A stretch of DNA of 39,379 nt from Cristatella mucedo. Its lineage: Eukaryota; Bryozoa; Phylactolaemata; Cristatellidae. A program made the position numbers and the translations under genes. The notes beneath the pieces were generated by a model, which saw nothing but the letters and a program-made list of their open reading frames with translations, searched no databases and was not told where the DNA came from. Every line of letters begins with the position of its first letter. Position 1 is the first letter of the stretch. This document shows positions 1 through 9,730 of the stretch, piece after piece. The stretch lies in the NCBI GenBank assembly GCA_009760855.2, contig WPIO01000369.1, positions 27,501 to 66,879 of the forward strand, read 5' to 3'.

Positions 1-319
1 CCAGCTGTAAGCGTCTGATTGCATTGCAGGACGGTAGATCAGCAAGCGGTGACAATAAAAATACATTTTATATATCACCCTCAGAGAACTTAATCTCTTT
101 CTATGCACTTAACATTTTCAATAAGATGCAGAAGTCCAAACATTATTTCTCAAGTGCAAGAACCAATTTGTCTAAACCAATTTGGATGCAGTATCCCTGT
201 TTAGCAGTAAGACCCGAACTGTTACAATTTCACGTAGCCGAAAGTAGACAGACTTGACTGCGGAGTGGATGTTGTCGTCTATCTAATTTGCTCTGGCTTA
301 CAAATCTAAATTAAAATAT
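1..319. other. no gene seen
   Basis: The stretch is of mixed composition. Bases 70-115 contain a fragment resembling the LINE-tail phrase seen elsewhere (ctcagagaacttaatctctttctatg), but it is too short to assign firmly. No splice-bounded open frame was recognised. Confidence 0.4.
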
Positions 320-675
320 ATTCTCAAGCTACCTGCTTGGCGACGGAAACTTTAGCTCTGCAGGTCCTAGACTGTGGAACTCGCTTGCGTGATTCTAACG
401 CAACGACAACTACTCTCCTGCTGCCGCCGACTATGGCTCATCCTTTTCAGCGGTCCTGAGCTGCTACTTCCATGCTACTCACTACGTCAACTGCTCTCCT
501 GACTCTGCTATGCTTCCCACTTGTTCTTTGTTGCGTGAGACGAAGTCTGTTGGCTACCGAATGCGTACAGAAAGCCGCTGCTTAGGCTGTGAGTTCGCTG
601 TACAAAAGTCTCCTGCGTAACACGCACGCATTGGCTTTGTGGATTTACAGACGGAGATGCATTGTACATCTGTCT
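320..675 (+). mobile_element. L2/CR1-like LINE 3' fragment, family A
   Basis: This is a decayed copy of the end of a non-LTR retrotransposon reverse transcriptase. The phrase around 340-390 (GDGNFSSAGPRLWNSLA in the best frame) matches the GDRxFSxAGPRLWNSLP block that ends RTs of the L2/CR1 group. The following 300 bases match the longer copy at 8830-9505 almost phrase by phrase, including the gtgagacgaagtctgt and acagacggagatgcattgtac segments of the 3' end. Frameshifts relative to that copy show it is dead. It is 5' truncated, as is usual for LINE insertions. Confidence 0.75.
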
Positions 676-1300
676 CCAGCCATCTACCTCTCAGATTTAG
701 TCTCCCGCCAGGACAGGCATCGTACCGCCGACTCTTCTGACTCAAGTCGGTTTCTCAAAGCATTTAAATAATTTTAATTTAAAATTTCCATTTAAAAAGA
801 AGCTAAAAACGCTGCGTCATTGTGATTCGTCCTTTGTCAAGGTCAAGCGCGCCAACGGTTCATATTGCCACTAACCAAGCGGTCATGCTTTCTTTATAGC
901 GCATACAAAGTGCCTTTGAAGGCAGAGAGATTACATTATTTTAGGACACTATAGAGATTGATAAATAGATATAATAATTTGTCTAATTGTTATCATTATT
1001 AAGAGAGTGAAAGGGTCTACAAGCAAAAACTAGAAAACCGCAAAAATGCTTCAGAGTCTTCTTGAACCTTGCCGAACAAGTTAGCTTTGTATGTTTTTTA
1101 CATCTAGCCCTGGTTGCAGCGTGCCAAATGGCAATAGCTATTGATTGCTTACATTAATTTTACCCTGCGGTAGTATTTTTTGGCCTTGGTTTTCTGAAAA
1201 GCGCTGTAATGTTTCGTATTTGTGTTAATTGGCTCCCAGGGTGCGTGGATTTGTCAGGCAATCAATGTAAATATAATACAGTATATTGTATACTACATGT
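676..1300. other. AT-leaning intergenic DNA, nothing assigned
   Basis: No open frame, repeat or RNA gene was recognised. Composition becomes AT-rich toward the TA tract that follows. Confidence 0.4.
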
Positions 1301-1305
1301 ATATA

Positions 1306-1308
<3 letters not shown>

Positions 1309-1346
<38 letters not shown>
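1309..1346. repeat. (TA)n microsatellite
   Basis: An uninterrupted alternating AT tract of about 38 bases with degenerate AT flanks. Confidence 0.95.
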
Positions 1347-1348
<2 letters not shown>

Positions 1349-1479
1349 GTATATGCAGACATACACTCCCTATAACTGAGGCTTATACCAAATGATAGTT
1401 CAATGAATATATCTATATTTATTTCTAGTTCAATTTCTATATCTAGTTAGTTCAACAGTTCTATGAGAGTGTTGGGCAC

Positions 1480-1800
1480 GACCAATAATCAGAAAATCCC
1501 CTGACCTGCCCACATTTAAAAGGAACTTAAAAACACACCTATTTAGGACAGCATTTAGTGGGTCCCTGTGATCCGTCCTTCATGTACTTATGCATGCTTC
1601 TACTGTGCATGCTGCCACTAACCACATTTGCATGCTGACCCTGTGCATGTCACCCCTAACCATGTTATTCATGTTGTTTATCAAGCATGATATTACTCAC
1701 CATTCAATTGTATTTCCCTTTGCAGCAAATGTAAAGCACCTAGAGAGAGATTGAGTTCTCTGAGGGCACTTTATCAAGTGCATTGTTATTATTATTATTA
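1480..1800 (+). mobile_element. L2-like LINE 3' end, family B, with (TTA)n tail
   Basis: The 5' part encodes PTFKRNLKTHLFRTA, the typical last residues of L2-clade ORF2. A 3' untranslated part follows, then the phrase gcaaatgtaaagcacctaga and a short inverted pair (gattgagttctctgagggcact) before a TTATTATTATTA tail. The same sequence recurs at 13075-13330, 27606-27828 and 35475-35741 on the minus strand, and as shorter tails elsewhere. This is the best preserved 5' end of the family in the window. The tail-only copies may be SINEs that borrow this LINE end. Confidence 0.8.
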
Positions 1801-2263
1801 CGGCACAAGTAGGATTAGACTTGTTCAGGTTCTGCAGCCGTACCTAAGTTAAATATGAAATGCCGAGCCGCTGATAAGAGTCGCAGGTTTTGAGTTTTTG
1901 GCCTTAGAGTTTAGTTTAGAGTTTAGTTTAGTGGTCTTAAGATTTAGGGTTGAGTGATTAGATATTAGAGAGAAACTCTAAATGGACAAGATAACTACAA
2001 AAGTGTTCATTTACAGTAAATACAAACACGGGGCTGGTGACCATCTTGAACAGCCTGCTATGAGCACCGCGCCCGCAGCAGATGTATGAACAAACAACGC
2101 CGTACTACCTGGCTGCCATCAGCTCGTCCCGTCGGTGTGACCGAGTGGACCGGAGTCTGCAAAGATTTGTAGACAGCCGCTAAATCAGACTATCGAGCGA
2201 CTCGACTGGCGACGTCGTTCTTTTTTGGGGCCGACTGTGGCATCCGGCGAGGTACTGTACAGC
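1801..2263. other. intergenic, small TTTAGAG-type repeat only
   Basis: Bases 1905-1935 repeat gagtttagttta twice. Nothing else was recognised before the SINE. Confidence 0.4.
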
Positions 2264-2425
2264 GCTAATTGCCCAGCTGGTTCGGTCCAGCGGTAAAGGT
2301 GCTCACCCCGACCGAGGTGTGGCTGAGGTCGTGGGCTCGAGCCCTGCGGCACAGGTGAAGCGCTTAGATAAAAAGTTCTCTCAGGGTGCTGTACAAATGA
2401 ATTACGTTTATTTATTTATTTAATT
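2264..2425 (+). mobile_element. tRNA-derived SINE
   Basis: The head resembles a tRNA gene promoter: an A-box-like phrase (ggtccagcggtaaaggtgct) and a B-box-like phrase (gtgggctcgagccc). The body gaagcgcttagataaaaagt, a ctctcagggtgctgtacaaatgaatt phrase and a TTTATTTATTTA tail follow. Related copies lie at 16655-16815 and 20150-20425. It sits directly upstream of the CpG-rich start of the AP5S1 homologue. Confidence 0.8.
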
Positions 2426-2429
2426 TCAT

Positions 2430-3300
2430 TTCGGCCGCCGGCAACGACGCTGCTGCCCCCCTGCTACTCTTATCCGGTTTGCATCCGGCGCCTGCGCGCA
2501 TGCAGACGGGGGCGGCGGCGCGTCGTTCAAGGTCAGGGTCGTTGACCGAGCCCACCGCCCGCGGTGTGTGGCTGGGGCGCCGCACGCAGTCCGGACCGGG
2601 TGCTCCCCAGTGGCCGGGGCACGGCACGGCGCCATGGTGAAAGCGCTGCTTATTGCGTCGAGAGCGGAGTCGCTGTACTTGCACATCTTCGACTACTCTG
2701 CCGAGGTGCGAAAGTCGCATCCGTCTCGCGGCGGCGGCGGCGGCGATACGCGGGGGCGTTCCGCAGGAGGAGGAGACGCTTCGTCCGAGGAGACGCTTCC
2801 GCCGCCGCCCGAGCGCTCGGGCGTTCGGCCGCTCAGCGAGACCATCCGGTCGCGATATGCGTCGAAAAAGCTGTGCGGTCACGTCGAAAAGCACTGCGTC
2901 AAGACTGACGGCGACGGCGGCGGCGGCGGCGAGCTGCAGATGGATTTGATGTGGATCGAGACGGACGACGCCGAGGCCTCCTATCCTCGCAGTGCGGTGC
3001 TGGTGATGACCGACGGCAGGCTATTCTTCGCGCTAATCTGCCACGTCTCGGACAGCCGCCTACTCGCCGTCGCCACGCTGAGTCTGCTCGTAGGCTATAC
3101 GCACAGGTTCACCCGGCTTTTCCAGGCGCCGGACGTGGCGGCTGCCACCCGGAAGCGCCGAGAGCGGCTTTCGCTAATCGCCAGCAGACTCGTACCGCAC
3201 GGCCAACTTCTCTTCATGAACCACCGGTTCGCTCGGCATACGGAGAAAGAGCTGCTGGCGGAATTGAAGTTGCTCGCTAGTGACAATTGAAAGAAAGCTG
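2430..3300 (+). promoter_or_regulatory. CpG-rich island over the AP5S1 start and coding region
   Basis: The composition switches sharply from AT-rich SINE tail to very GC- and CpG-rich DNA at about 2430 and back near 3300. No TATA box was seen upstream of the start codon, which fits a housekeeping-type dispersed promoter. The exact transcription start cannot be read from sequence. Confidence 0.6.
2634..3290 (+). CDS. AP5S1: AP-5 complex subunit sigma-1 homologue
   Basis: AP5S1 is the small (sigma) chain of the AP-5 adaptor complex, which works with SPG11 and SPG15 on late endosomes and lysosomes in membrane retrieval. The 218-residue product begins MVKALLIASR, like the MVxAFLI start of the family. 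It ends with the diagnostic block SRLVPHGQLLFMNHRF at about residues 185-200, followed by a TEKEL helix; vertebrate AP5S1 has PHGQLLFLN at the same place. The length is close to the usual 200. The extra residues are Gly/Ser/Pro-rich low complexity near 32-60 and a Gly run near 93-99. I chose the ATG at 2634, not the in-frame one at 2568, because it has a strong Kozak context (gcgccATGg) and matches the family N-terminus. No intron interrupts the frame. No canonical AATAAA was found downstream. Confidence 0.86.
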   Translation: MVKALLIASRAESLYLHIFDYSAEVRKSHPSRGGGGGDTRGRSAGGGDASSEETLPPPPERSGVRPLSETIRSRYASKKLCGHVEKHCVKTDGDGGGGGELQMDLMWIETDDAEASYPRSAVLVMTDGRLFFALICHVSDSRLLAVATLSLLVGYTHRFTRLFQAPDVAAATRKRRERLSLIASRLVPHGQLLFMNHRFARHTEKELLAELKLLASDN

Positions 3301-4199
3301 AGCCCCTTCGGTAGGTGCTTATTGGGGGGAGGGGCAACGACGAGTCTTTGTCGCCGTGAGCTGTCGCTTCCTTGCCACGAGTCGCAAGCTGGCATGCAGA
3401 GTGGATCTATAGGTGGGGGGGGGGGGGAGTGTGAAATGTGTAGACGCAGCAGTTCCGTAGCTGGCAGCCTTTCGACCTGTTCATGTTGCACTGATGGGAG
3501 CTCTGATTACAGCCCGGGAGGGCAGGTTTTTAGGAAGCAAATCGATCGAGATCAAGGCTTGAATGCATGCTGAATGTCTCATCGCCCGTTGGTTCATTGT
3601 TCGCTGCTGCTCGGCTGGCCATGAGGTCATGCCCACGTGTCCATCCGTGCAGGCTACGAGAGATCGTACAACGTGCTTCCAGTCAGAGCTGTAGAAGTGC
3701 TCGCTCGGCAGCTTTGTTTCGTGTTTTGTTGGTGCTCCCTGGCGAGAAGTAGCAATGCCAAGGACTGATCAAGGTCGTAGAATAGGAATTGTCGATGCGG
3801 CTTTAATTGGGAACCAACCATGAGTGGCGTGCACAGGTCACAGTGGCTGTACAGTGACCTCAGCGACGTACAGCCTGCTGCTGCAACTCTCCTCGGGTCA
3901 GTGGACTCGGCCAGTGACTGATTCCCACACGACATGTAAACCCGCCCCCCCCCATCCTTGGAAGCAGGCAAATCACAAATGATTCGTTTGAGCCAGGCAG
4001 CTTGCAGAGCGAATGCCATTCTGTTGGTCACAGATCTTCATTCACTGTCTTGTCAGATTCAGCTTCGGGGTCTGCAGCCAGATGAGTAAACCTAGAGGCA
4101 CCTTTGTTCTTGCAGCAAGGCCGGCCCGCTGCTTGCCGCCGAAGCAACCACTGTTCGAAATGGGGACCGTGCATGTCTTCCAGATGCCAGCTAGTATTT

Positions 4200-4238
<39 letters not shown>

Positions 4239-4590
4239 GTCGAGGTTGCTTACGGCGATGGATGTGTGAACTGGCATGGAGGACATGTAGCCTGATGGCT
4301 ACGAAGGTTGAGAAAGAAAGATTCAATTGATTGGAAAATCTTTCGCTCGAAAAGATTCGATCGAAAGATTCGATCCGATTGATAAAAGAACTCCTATTAA
4401 CAAGGTGCTCAGCTTGCCTTGCCCAAGGTTTGGTGCATCGTCGCTTCCGTCTTCCTCGGCTGGAAGCCTGGCTCCGGCGCCGTGTTTGCCGATTTCTCGC
4501 GCAGATCTAGGAAAATGTCCTACGCACGAGACCCTAAACCCCAAGTTTTTGCGCACAAGCAAAGACCGCTGATCGCGAGCGTGAGCTGAC
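3291..4590 (+). other. 3' flank between two convergent genes
   Basis: This probably contains the 3' untranslated region of the AP5S1 homologue. A GATAAA variant near 4381 is the only weak polyadenylation-like hexamer seen. A G13 run at about 3416-3428 and a (CT)n tract at 4200-4238 are the only other structures. Short frames on both strands lack splice or family support. Confidence 0.45.
4199..4238. repeat. (CT)n microsatellite
   Basis: About 17 uninterrupted CT units followed by CTGTCTGT. Confidence 0.95.
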
Positions 4591-4604
4591 ATGTGGAGAG
4601 TTAC

Positions 4605-4610
4605 TTTATT
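4605..4610 (-). terminator. AATAAA polyadenylation signal
   Basis: The minus strand reads ccacAATAAAgtaact about 300 bases downstream of the stop codon at 4912. It is the first canonical hexamer after the predicted last exon, so it probably ends the minus-strand gene. Cleavage would fall near 4585-4595. Confidence 0.6.
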
Positions 4611-4911
4611 GTGGTCCAGACGGCATCACATCTGAGCGTCCAAAACAAAAAATAGGGGAAACGCAGAGCGAAGGGGGAAATAAGCCAGCATAATCAAATG
4701 CCCTTCACAACTGCACTGACCACTGAGCCGCAAAGCATCAGTGCACCAGGACAAGGCCGCAGTCCATGTCAGCTCGGCCCAATCGGCAGCTAGCTGCTTC
4801 CGCCTCCACTTCTTCCACGCCACGATGCCGCTAAGCGCGGGCCTTCCCTCAGAGCTGAGATTCCAGCCCCTCAATAAGATCGATCAGATCCACAGAAAGA
4901 GAACAGTGCTG

Positions 4912-4988
4912 CTACCGGAATCGCAAGGAAGGCCAAGGGTCGTCGCAACGGGAAATGACGTCGGCGGCCACACTGGCGCTGCTGCTTG
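4912..4988 (-). CDS. tryptophan-motif (DPW) gene, terminal coding exon
   Basis: This is the predicted last coding exon of the minus-strand gene. A long C-rich polypyrimidine tract precedes the acceptor (cggccggcag) just before 4988. Joined in phase 1 to the exon at 5142-5405, it encodes about 25 residues ending CDDPWPSLRFR and then a TAG stop at 4914-4912. The DDPWPS motif closely matches DPW/EPW motifs in the upstream exons, which is strong evidence that the frame and junction are right. An AATAAA signal lies about 300 bases downstream. DPW motifs in epsins bind the AP-2 appendage; whether this protein does so is an inference. Confidence 0.6.
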
Positions 4989-5141
4989 CTGCCGGCCGAT
5001 GTCGTCGGGACAAGGTGGGCGCGGACGGGCGGGTATGGGGGGTGGGATTGTGGGGGGTTGAGGGTGGGGGATTGTTGAGGCTGCAGGCCAGAGCAGCTGA
5101 GAGCTTAGGCTCTCACGGCGTAGCTCTCGCGACTTGCGCAC
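4989..5141 (-). other. short intron with C-rich tract (G4-capable on the plus strand)
   Basis: The intron runs from the donor CAG|GTGCGC at 5141 to the acceptor at 4989. Its middle (5034-5070) is C-rich on the gene strand and has five G runs of three or more on the plus strand. It serves as the polypyrimidine tract and could also fold as a G-quadruplex in DNA. Confidence 0.5.
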
Positions 5142-5405
5142 CTGCGGCTGACCGGTAGCCAAAGGCATCGTCGTCGCAGCTGCCAGCCGAGGAGCCCGGC
5201 AGCTGGCCGTACGAGGAAGTGGCAGCCGGTTTGCTGCTGCTGCTGCTGGCTGGCCACGGGTCGTTTCCGGCAGCCATCGTGCCCAGGCCGGCGCTGGCCG
5301 AGCTGGATCGCTTGAAGCCTCGCTGCAGCTTCTCACGGAGCAGTGTGCGCACATCCGGTCGGGGAGTGGCGCTGCCTTCAAGGGCGAGTGGGACTGCGCT
5401 GGGGT
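5142..5405 (-). CDS. tryptophan-motif (DPW) gene, penultimate exon
   Basis: The exon is 264 bases with phase 1 at both ends. The acceptor is very strong (cttctttttttatttctag) and the donor is CAG|GTGCGC. It encodes 88 residues. First comes an acidic/Ser/Pro start, then a basic possible amphipathic segment (VRTLLREKLQRGFKR, about residues 20-34), then a tryptophan motif NDPWPAS and a segment DDDAFGYRS. The basic segment plus W-motif layout repeats that of the other exons. The codon split across the junction with the previous exon reads GAC. A UC-rich tract on the gene strand (5475-5520) lies just upstream of the acceptor. No known domain was recognised; the chain is likely disordered. Confidence 0.62.
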
Positions 5406-5474
5406 CTAGAAATAAAAAAAGAAGCAAGATCATGCTGGATCACACGACCCTACAGATGGCAAGCTTCTGCTGCG

Positions 5475-5488
5475 GAGAGAGAGAGGGG

Positions 5489-5519
<31 letters not shown>

Positions 5520-5520
5520 A
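5475..5520. repeat. (GA)n tract, UC on the gene strand
   Basis: GAGAGA with GGGG and AAA interruptions. It lies in the intron about 70 bases before the strong acceptor at 5405. Confidence 0.9.
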
Positions 5521-7670
5521 AGAAAAAGATGAGATACAATTGCAAACCACAAAATTGCAAACCACAAACTGCACCCCCGACCATGACACGTGTGCAGCTG
5601 TCATCGGCTTGTTTGTACATTTGCATTTACGTGCTGCTTTGCCGGTCACCTAACGGTCTTATTGAAAAGCTAGTCATGAGAAGGTGAGCTTGATGAGTGC
5701 CGAGACTTGCCGACTGCGGGCCCAAGAGTTTGATGAGTGCCGACACTATAGGTTGCAGTGTTGTTGAAATGCCCCATGGAATGCTCTTATCAAATGCTCT
5801 CTATATCTGGAGGCAGACCCGCCTCTCACCAGCATCATCCTCTCGGGATGCTGGTTTTTCCGGCCCCCTCTCTCCCTGGCTTGCCGACTGCCGGTAACCC
5901 GACGCCTTTGCTCGGCGGGCTTTTTCCTTGGGCCCAAGACAGGTGCCTAAGCGCCCACTAGCATCCACAATCCTGCCCAACGACGTCACTATTTTCGCAC
6001 CTGCTGCTGCTTCCGGCACTCCCTTCTCAGCCTTTCCATGCCGTCGTTCAATGCTGCAAACTCCTGCCCCCTCTCTGCAAAGGTCGGCAAAGGTGCACAC
6101 AGGTCCCAGACACGACCTCTCTTCTCACTCGCGGCACGTTGGACCGATCGCGTGCCAAACGCCTCGTGAGCTCTTGAGCGCGCATCAGAGAGACGGCTGC
6201 TCTCCAGCGGCGGCACACAAAGAGAAAGGGCTGGCGTCCGGTGTGGAGCGAGGCCACCAAGCAGCACGCGAGCACTCGAGCCACTGACACGGCTGCTCAG
6301 TCAAGGCCGCCACTGCTCTCCTGTCCGTGTCTCGGTGCCCTTCATCCGGAGAAAAATGCCTGGCCTGCCCTTTTTTGCTGGTCATAAGTAAATGCTTACA
6401 TACCAGCCTCTGCCACTGTTCGGTCGCATGACCAAAGCCGAGAGGGCGGAGGGGGTAGCGTGGGGGATGGGGTTGCGGGTCTGCCACGGCCACAGCCGCA
6501 CTGAGGCGTCGATGAAGCAGTGGTGAAATGACGACATACAAGTCAACAAGTTCAAAAGTTCACACAGCCAAGTTCAGAGTGGTGCTGACGTCACCAAAGC
6601 TCCCCAAAAGCAAGCTAAGCAGAGCAGCAGCGACTCCAGCAGCGCTGCCAGGGCTCTGCCGGGCATGCCTGCCGCCTGCAGCAGCTGAAGCAAACCAGCT
6701 GAGGCACCTGCCTACTGATAAGAGCGTATTTATAGCTGGATGAGGATCAGAGTGTAGGAAAGGCAGAGAAGTCAGCATCTGTAAGGGCAGCAGCATCAAG
6801 CAGCAGCATCAAGCAGCAGCATCAAGCAGCAGCATCAAGCAGCAGCATCAAGCAACATCAACATCAATCAGCTAAGAGGAGATAGCGACCGACCGGTAGG
6901 CATCACAGGCACACGGAGTCACATGGGTCAGCCTCACCTAACCAATCCTAACCAAAGCCTAAGCAATCACGGCAGCAATGATTACTCGGAGTTTGCATTG
7001 CAGCGTACCTGCTGCCTCCAACCGAGGACCTGCGGAGAGCTACCGCACGACGTCCAGGCAGGCGCTAGCTAGGCTGAGAGTTTTATCCAGAGCATTCAAG
7101 CCTAAGCGGTTCACCGCTTGCTATCTGGTGATGGCAGATGCGCGAGCTAACGGCGCAACAAAGCCGACAGCGGTGAGCGCAGGCGGGACGACGAGGATGT
7201 CAAGGACGCGCGACAGCGTTAAGGACAATCAGGGGCGAAGAACGGCCCGTGTAAGGGCCCGCCCAGAGTCGGCTGTGCAACGTGCAGACCTAGGAATCCC
7301 ACGGGGGTCCTAGGTAAATAGAGCAGAGAAACAGCAAACGTTGCCGGAAACGCAAACGCAAACACAGCCGGAGTGCACGAAAAAAGAAGCCCTTAGAGCG
7401 GCTCTGAGCATGTCGGACTCAATCTGCAGGCGCATAGAGGCACAAACACGCGCGCGCCGCCGTCCTGTCCCATGCGCGATGCAAGCGAGTCGGCTTGCAT
7501 CGTGCATCGACCCGCTGGCACAATGCGCACGGCCCAGCACGTGCAGGCGAGCGAGAAGCGGAATAGGAGAGGAGCGAGATTCTTCCGCCGCTCTCACTTC
7601 GATCGTGCACGTGTCGCGTGACGTATCTCCACCCGTAACTCCACAAAGCCACATGTGACTATGTGAGCGT
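5521..7670 (-). other. intron of the tryptophan-motif gene; no certain exon
   Basis: The interval lies between the exons at 5142-5405 and 7954-8646. It contains a 13-bp tandem repeat (6785-6858) and GC-rich 6.9-7.6 kb DNA. A 111-residue plus-strand frame at 6978-7313 (MITRSLHCSV start) is rich in Arg/Ala/Thr and matches no family I know; I do not call it. Confidence 0.4.
6785..6858. repeat. 13-bp tandem repeat (gcagcagcatcaa)n
   Basis: About five head-to-tail copies, the last ones degenerate (caacatcaacatcaatc). Confidence 0.9.
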
Positions 7671-7674
7671 TCCT

Positions 7675-7745
7675 TTGCAGCAAATGTAAAGCGCCTAGCA
7701 AGACGCCGAGTTCTCTGCTTTGACGAGTGCATCATCATCATCGCT
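7675..7745 (+). mobile_element. L2-like LINE tail, family B
   Basis: It matches tttgcagcaaatgtaaagcgcctag and the following gagttctctg phrase of the 1480-1800 copy, then ends in a degenerate ATCATCATC tail. Confidence 0.7.
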
Positions 7746-7789
7746 ATTATTGCTATTGCTATTTCGTACTCGTGCACTAGCGGCCTAAT

Positions 7790-7946
7790 AAGCGTCGGCA
7801 GCTTTCGGTCGGTATGCATTCGGTTCATCCAACAGACTTCATCTCACGCAGAAAAGAGAAAGTGGGTAGCATAGCGCAGAGTCAGTAGAGCAGTTGAGGT
7901 GGAGAGCGGCACAGAGGCAGCACAGCTCAGCACGGCCGGAAAGGAC
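7790..7946 (-). mobile_element. LINE family A fragment beside a splice donor
   Basis: On the minus strand it matches the section of the 8830-9505 copy from the ccttttcagcggtcctgagc phrase through the gagacgaagtctgt phrase. It begins only a few bases after the predicted donor of the exon at 7954-8646. Confidence 0.7.
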
Positions 7947-7953
7947 TGCTCAC

Positions 7954-8646
7954 CCCGGCTGCCCACCGGAAGCTGAGCTTCCATGCCGTCGGTGGGACCG
8001 CGCAGCACGTCGACGGCTGCCTCGGCCATGCGTCGGAACGACGGAAGCTTCAGCTTTCCAAGTCGGATGCCACCTCCACCGCCGCCGGTCGTCTCGTCGG
8101 CGGCCGGCCACTCGTCGGCAGCAGCTTCTGCCGGCAGGACTTCGCCGCCGCCTAGGTGGAAGGTGCCAAACGCCGACGGCGTGCTCCTGACGCCGTCAGT
8201 CACGTAGCACGACGCGCCCGGACTTGCACGAGCAGCAGCCTGCGGGCGGAGGTACTGAGGCTGCTGAGACTGAGGCTGCTGCTCTCGACTTCCGCTCGGC
8301 TCGGACGGCAGCAGCAGCTGCTGCTGCTGCAGCGGCCGCCACTCTGGAGCCGACGGCCACGGCTCCTCCGAGGCTCTCTGCGCAGCTCCGAGGCTCCGCT
8401 CCACGGCTCCCCCGCCAGAGCTTTCTGCACCGCTCCGAAGCGAGGCAGCGGAGGCGGCCCACGGATCGTCGCTCGGGCTCTGTCCTCCTGCTGCTGCTGC
8501 TGAGGGCCACCACGAATCGCCGCTCCCTCGGTCTGCGGCGGCGCCTGCTGACCACGGGTCGTGAGCAGGCCGCTCGCGAGTCCACGGGTCGAGGCCGCCG
8601 GAAGGCCAGGCGTCCTGCGCAGCGCCGGGGTCCTTCTCGAGCGCTG
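7954..8646 (-). CDS. tryptophan-motif (DPW) gene, largest exon
   Basis: The exon is 693 bases, phase 1 at both ends. Predicted acceptor: acgtttgcag|CA. Donor: CCGGG|GTGAGC. It encodes 231 residues. Residues 1-90 carry a dense run of motifs: DAWPS, DPWTRE, DPWSAG, DSWWPS, DDPWAAS, EEPWPS. A Gln-rich stretch (about 105-145) and an acidic DEWPAADE motif follow. Near the end is a basic, possibly amphipathic segment, IRLGKLKLPSFRRMAEA. Epsin central regions carry similar DPW repeats that bind the AP-2 appendage, but the ENTH domain, UIMs and NPF motifs of epsins are not seen here. An alternative acceptor ctgcgtcag before 8710 would change the phase. The opposite-strand open frames here are GC-driven shadows. 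Confidence 0.62.
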
Positions 8647-8829
8647 CTGCAAACGTCCGATGCCATCGACGGGTCGTGAGCGGCGGCCCGCCAGCGACGA
8701 ACGAGCGACACTGACGCAGGCCAGAAGGTGAAAAGACACTCGGACATGGATTTTTTTCAGGCATCCTGAAACATGGCTGCGGCATGGTCGGAAGCATTTA
8801 AATCTTATGCCGGTCGGTCGGCACAAGAA

Positions 8830-9505
8830 TGTCTGACTATCACTTGTGATTATTGTAATTCCCTTCTGGCTGGGCTGCCAAAGAAAGCTATTATGACACT
8901 ACAGCGGACAATGAATATGGCTGCAAGGCTGGTCTTCAAGTCCCAGCGGTTTGAGCACGTGTCTCCGTTGCTGAAGGAGCTAGGATGGTTGCCAGTTGAG
9001 CAAAGGATACAGAGCAAAGTTCTTACGCTGACCCACAAGGCCCGCCACGGCTTGGCTCCTTCGTACCTAGCTGAACTGCTGCATCAGCTTCAGCCTGTTC
9101 GCGCCCTCGGGTCCTGTGTGGACAATAAATTAGCTGTCCCATTTCTCCGCTTAAAGACAGTTGGCGACAGAAGCTTTAGCTCTGCAGGTCCTAGACTGTG
9201 GAACTCGCTTCCACAATTCTTACGAAACGATAACTACTCTCCTACTGCCGACTATGGCACATCCTTTTCAGCGGTCCTGAGCTGCTACTTCCATGCTACT
9301 CACTACCTCAACTGCTCTCCTGACTCTGCTATGCTTCCCACTTTTTCTGTGTTGCGTGAGACGAAGTCTGTAGGCTACCGAATGCGTACCGAAAGCCGCT
9401 TAGGCTGTGAGTGCGCTATACAAAACTCTCCTGCGTAACACCCACATGGTCTTTATGACTTTGTGGAGTTACAGACGGAGATGCATTACATTACATTACT
9501 GCGAG
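8830..9505 (+). mobile_element. LINE (L2/CR1 group), C-terminal RT fragment, family A
   Basis: An open frame of about 200 residues carries the classic end of a non-LTR reverse transcriptase: DYCNSLLAGLPKK, a LKELGWLPVEQRI block, a HGLAPSYLAEL block and DRSFSSAGPRLWNSLP. These follow the palm domain in L2/CR1-like elements; the palm and endonuclease are missing, so the copy is 5' truncated. It ends in acagacggagatg and an ATTAC repeat tail near 9505. It lies within the 11254-8647 intron of the tryptophan-motif gene, in antisense. The frame is long and little damaged, so it is among the youngest insertions here. Confidence 0.9.
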
Positions 9506-9559
9506 TCACGTCCATTCCTGTGGTCACACTCGTGGGAGAAATGACAAGGCAGAAAAAGG

Positions 9560-9730
9560 ATTCAAAGCCGTCTAAATAAATGACACGAATAAATACACAA
9601 ATGAATAAATAAAGGTTGCCTGATTCGACTGACTCATTTATACAGTGGCACTACCTTACGGCTACGAATTACGACTTGAACCCACAATCTCAGTTGTGAA
9701 GACCAAGTGCCTTACCCCTGGGTGGGCTAA
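9560..9730 (-). mobile_element. tRNA-derived SINE, second type
   Basis: The minus strand has an A-box-like phrase (ccaggggtaaggcacttgg) and a B-box (gtgggttcaagtcg) at tRNA-like spacing, and an AAATAAATAAA-rich tail on the 9560 side. It differs in the body from the 2264-2425 SINE. Confidence 0.65.

Noticed and set aside
2412-2908. Other frames over the AP5S1 start, both strands
   Set aside because: They overlap a recognised gene and translate to Arg-rich, unnatural sequence.
6978-7313. 111-residue plus-strand frame
   Set aside because: No family match, no splice or poly(A) context, and it lies in an intron of the opposite gene.
5142-8646. Calling the DPW gene an epsin
   Set aside because: DPW motifs match, but no ENTH domain, UIM, clathrin box or NPF was seen in the reconstructed exons, so the name is not supported.
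8000-8680. Plus-strand open frames opposite the large DPW exon
   Set aside because: They are Arg/Ala/Leu-rich mirrors of a GC-rich exon, without splice sites or motifs. The minus frame has repeated DPW motifs and phase-1 boundaries.
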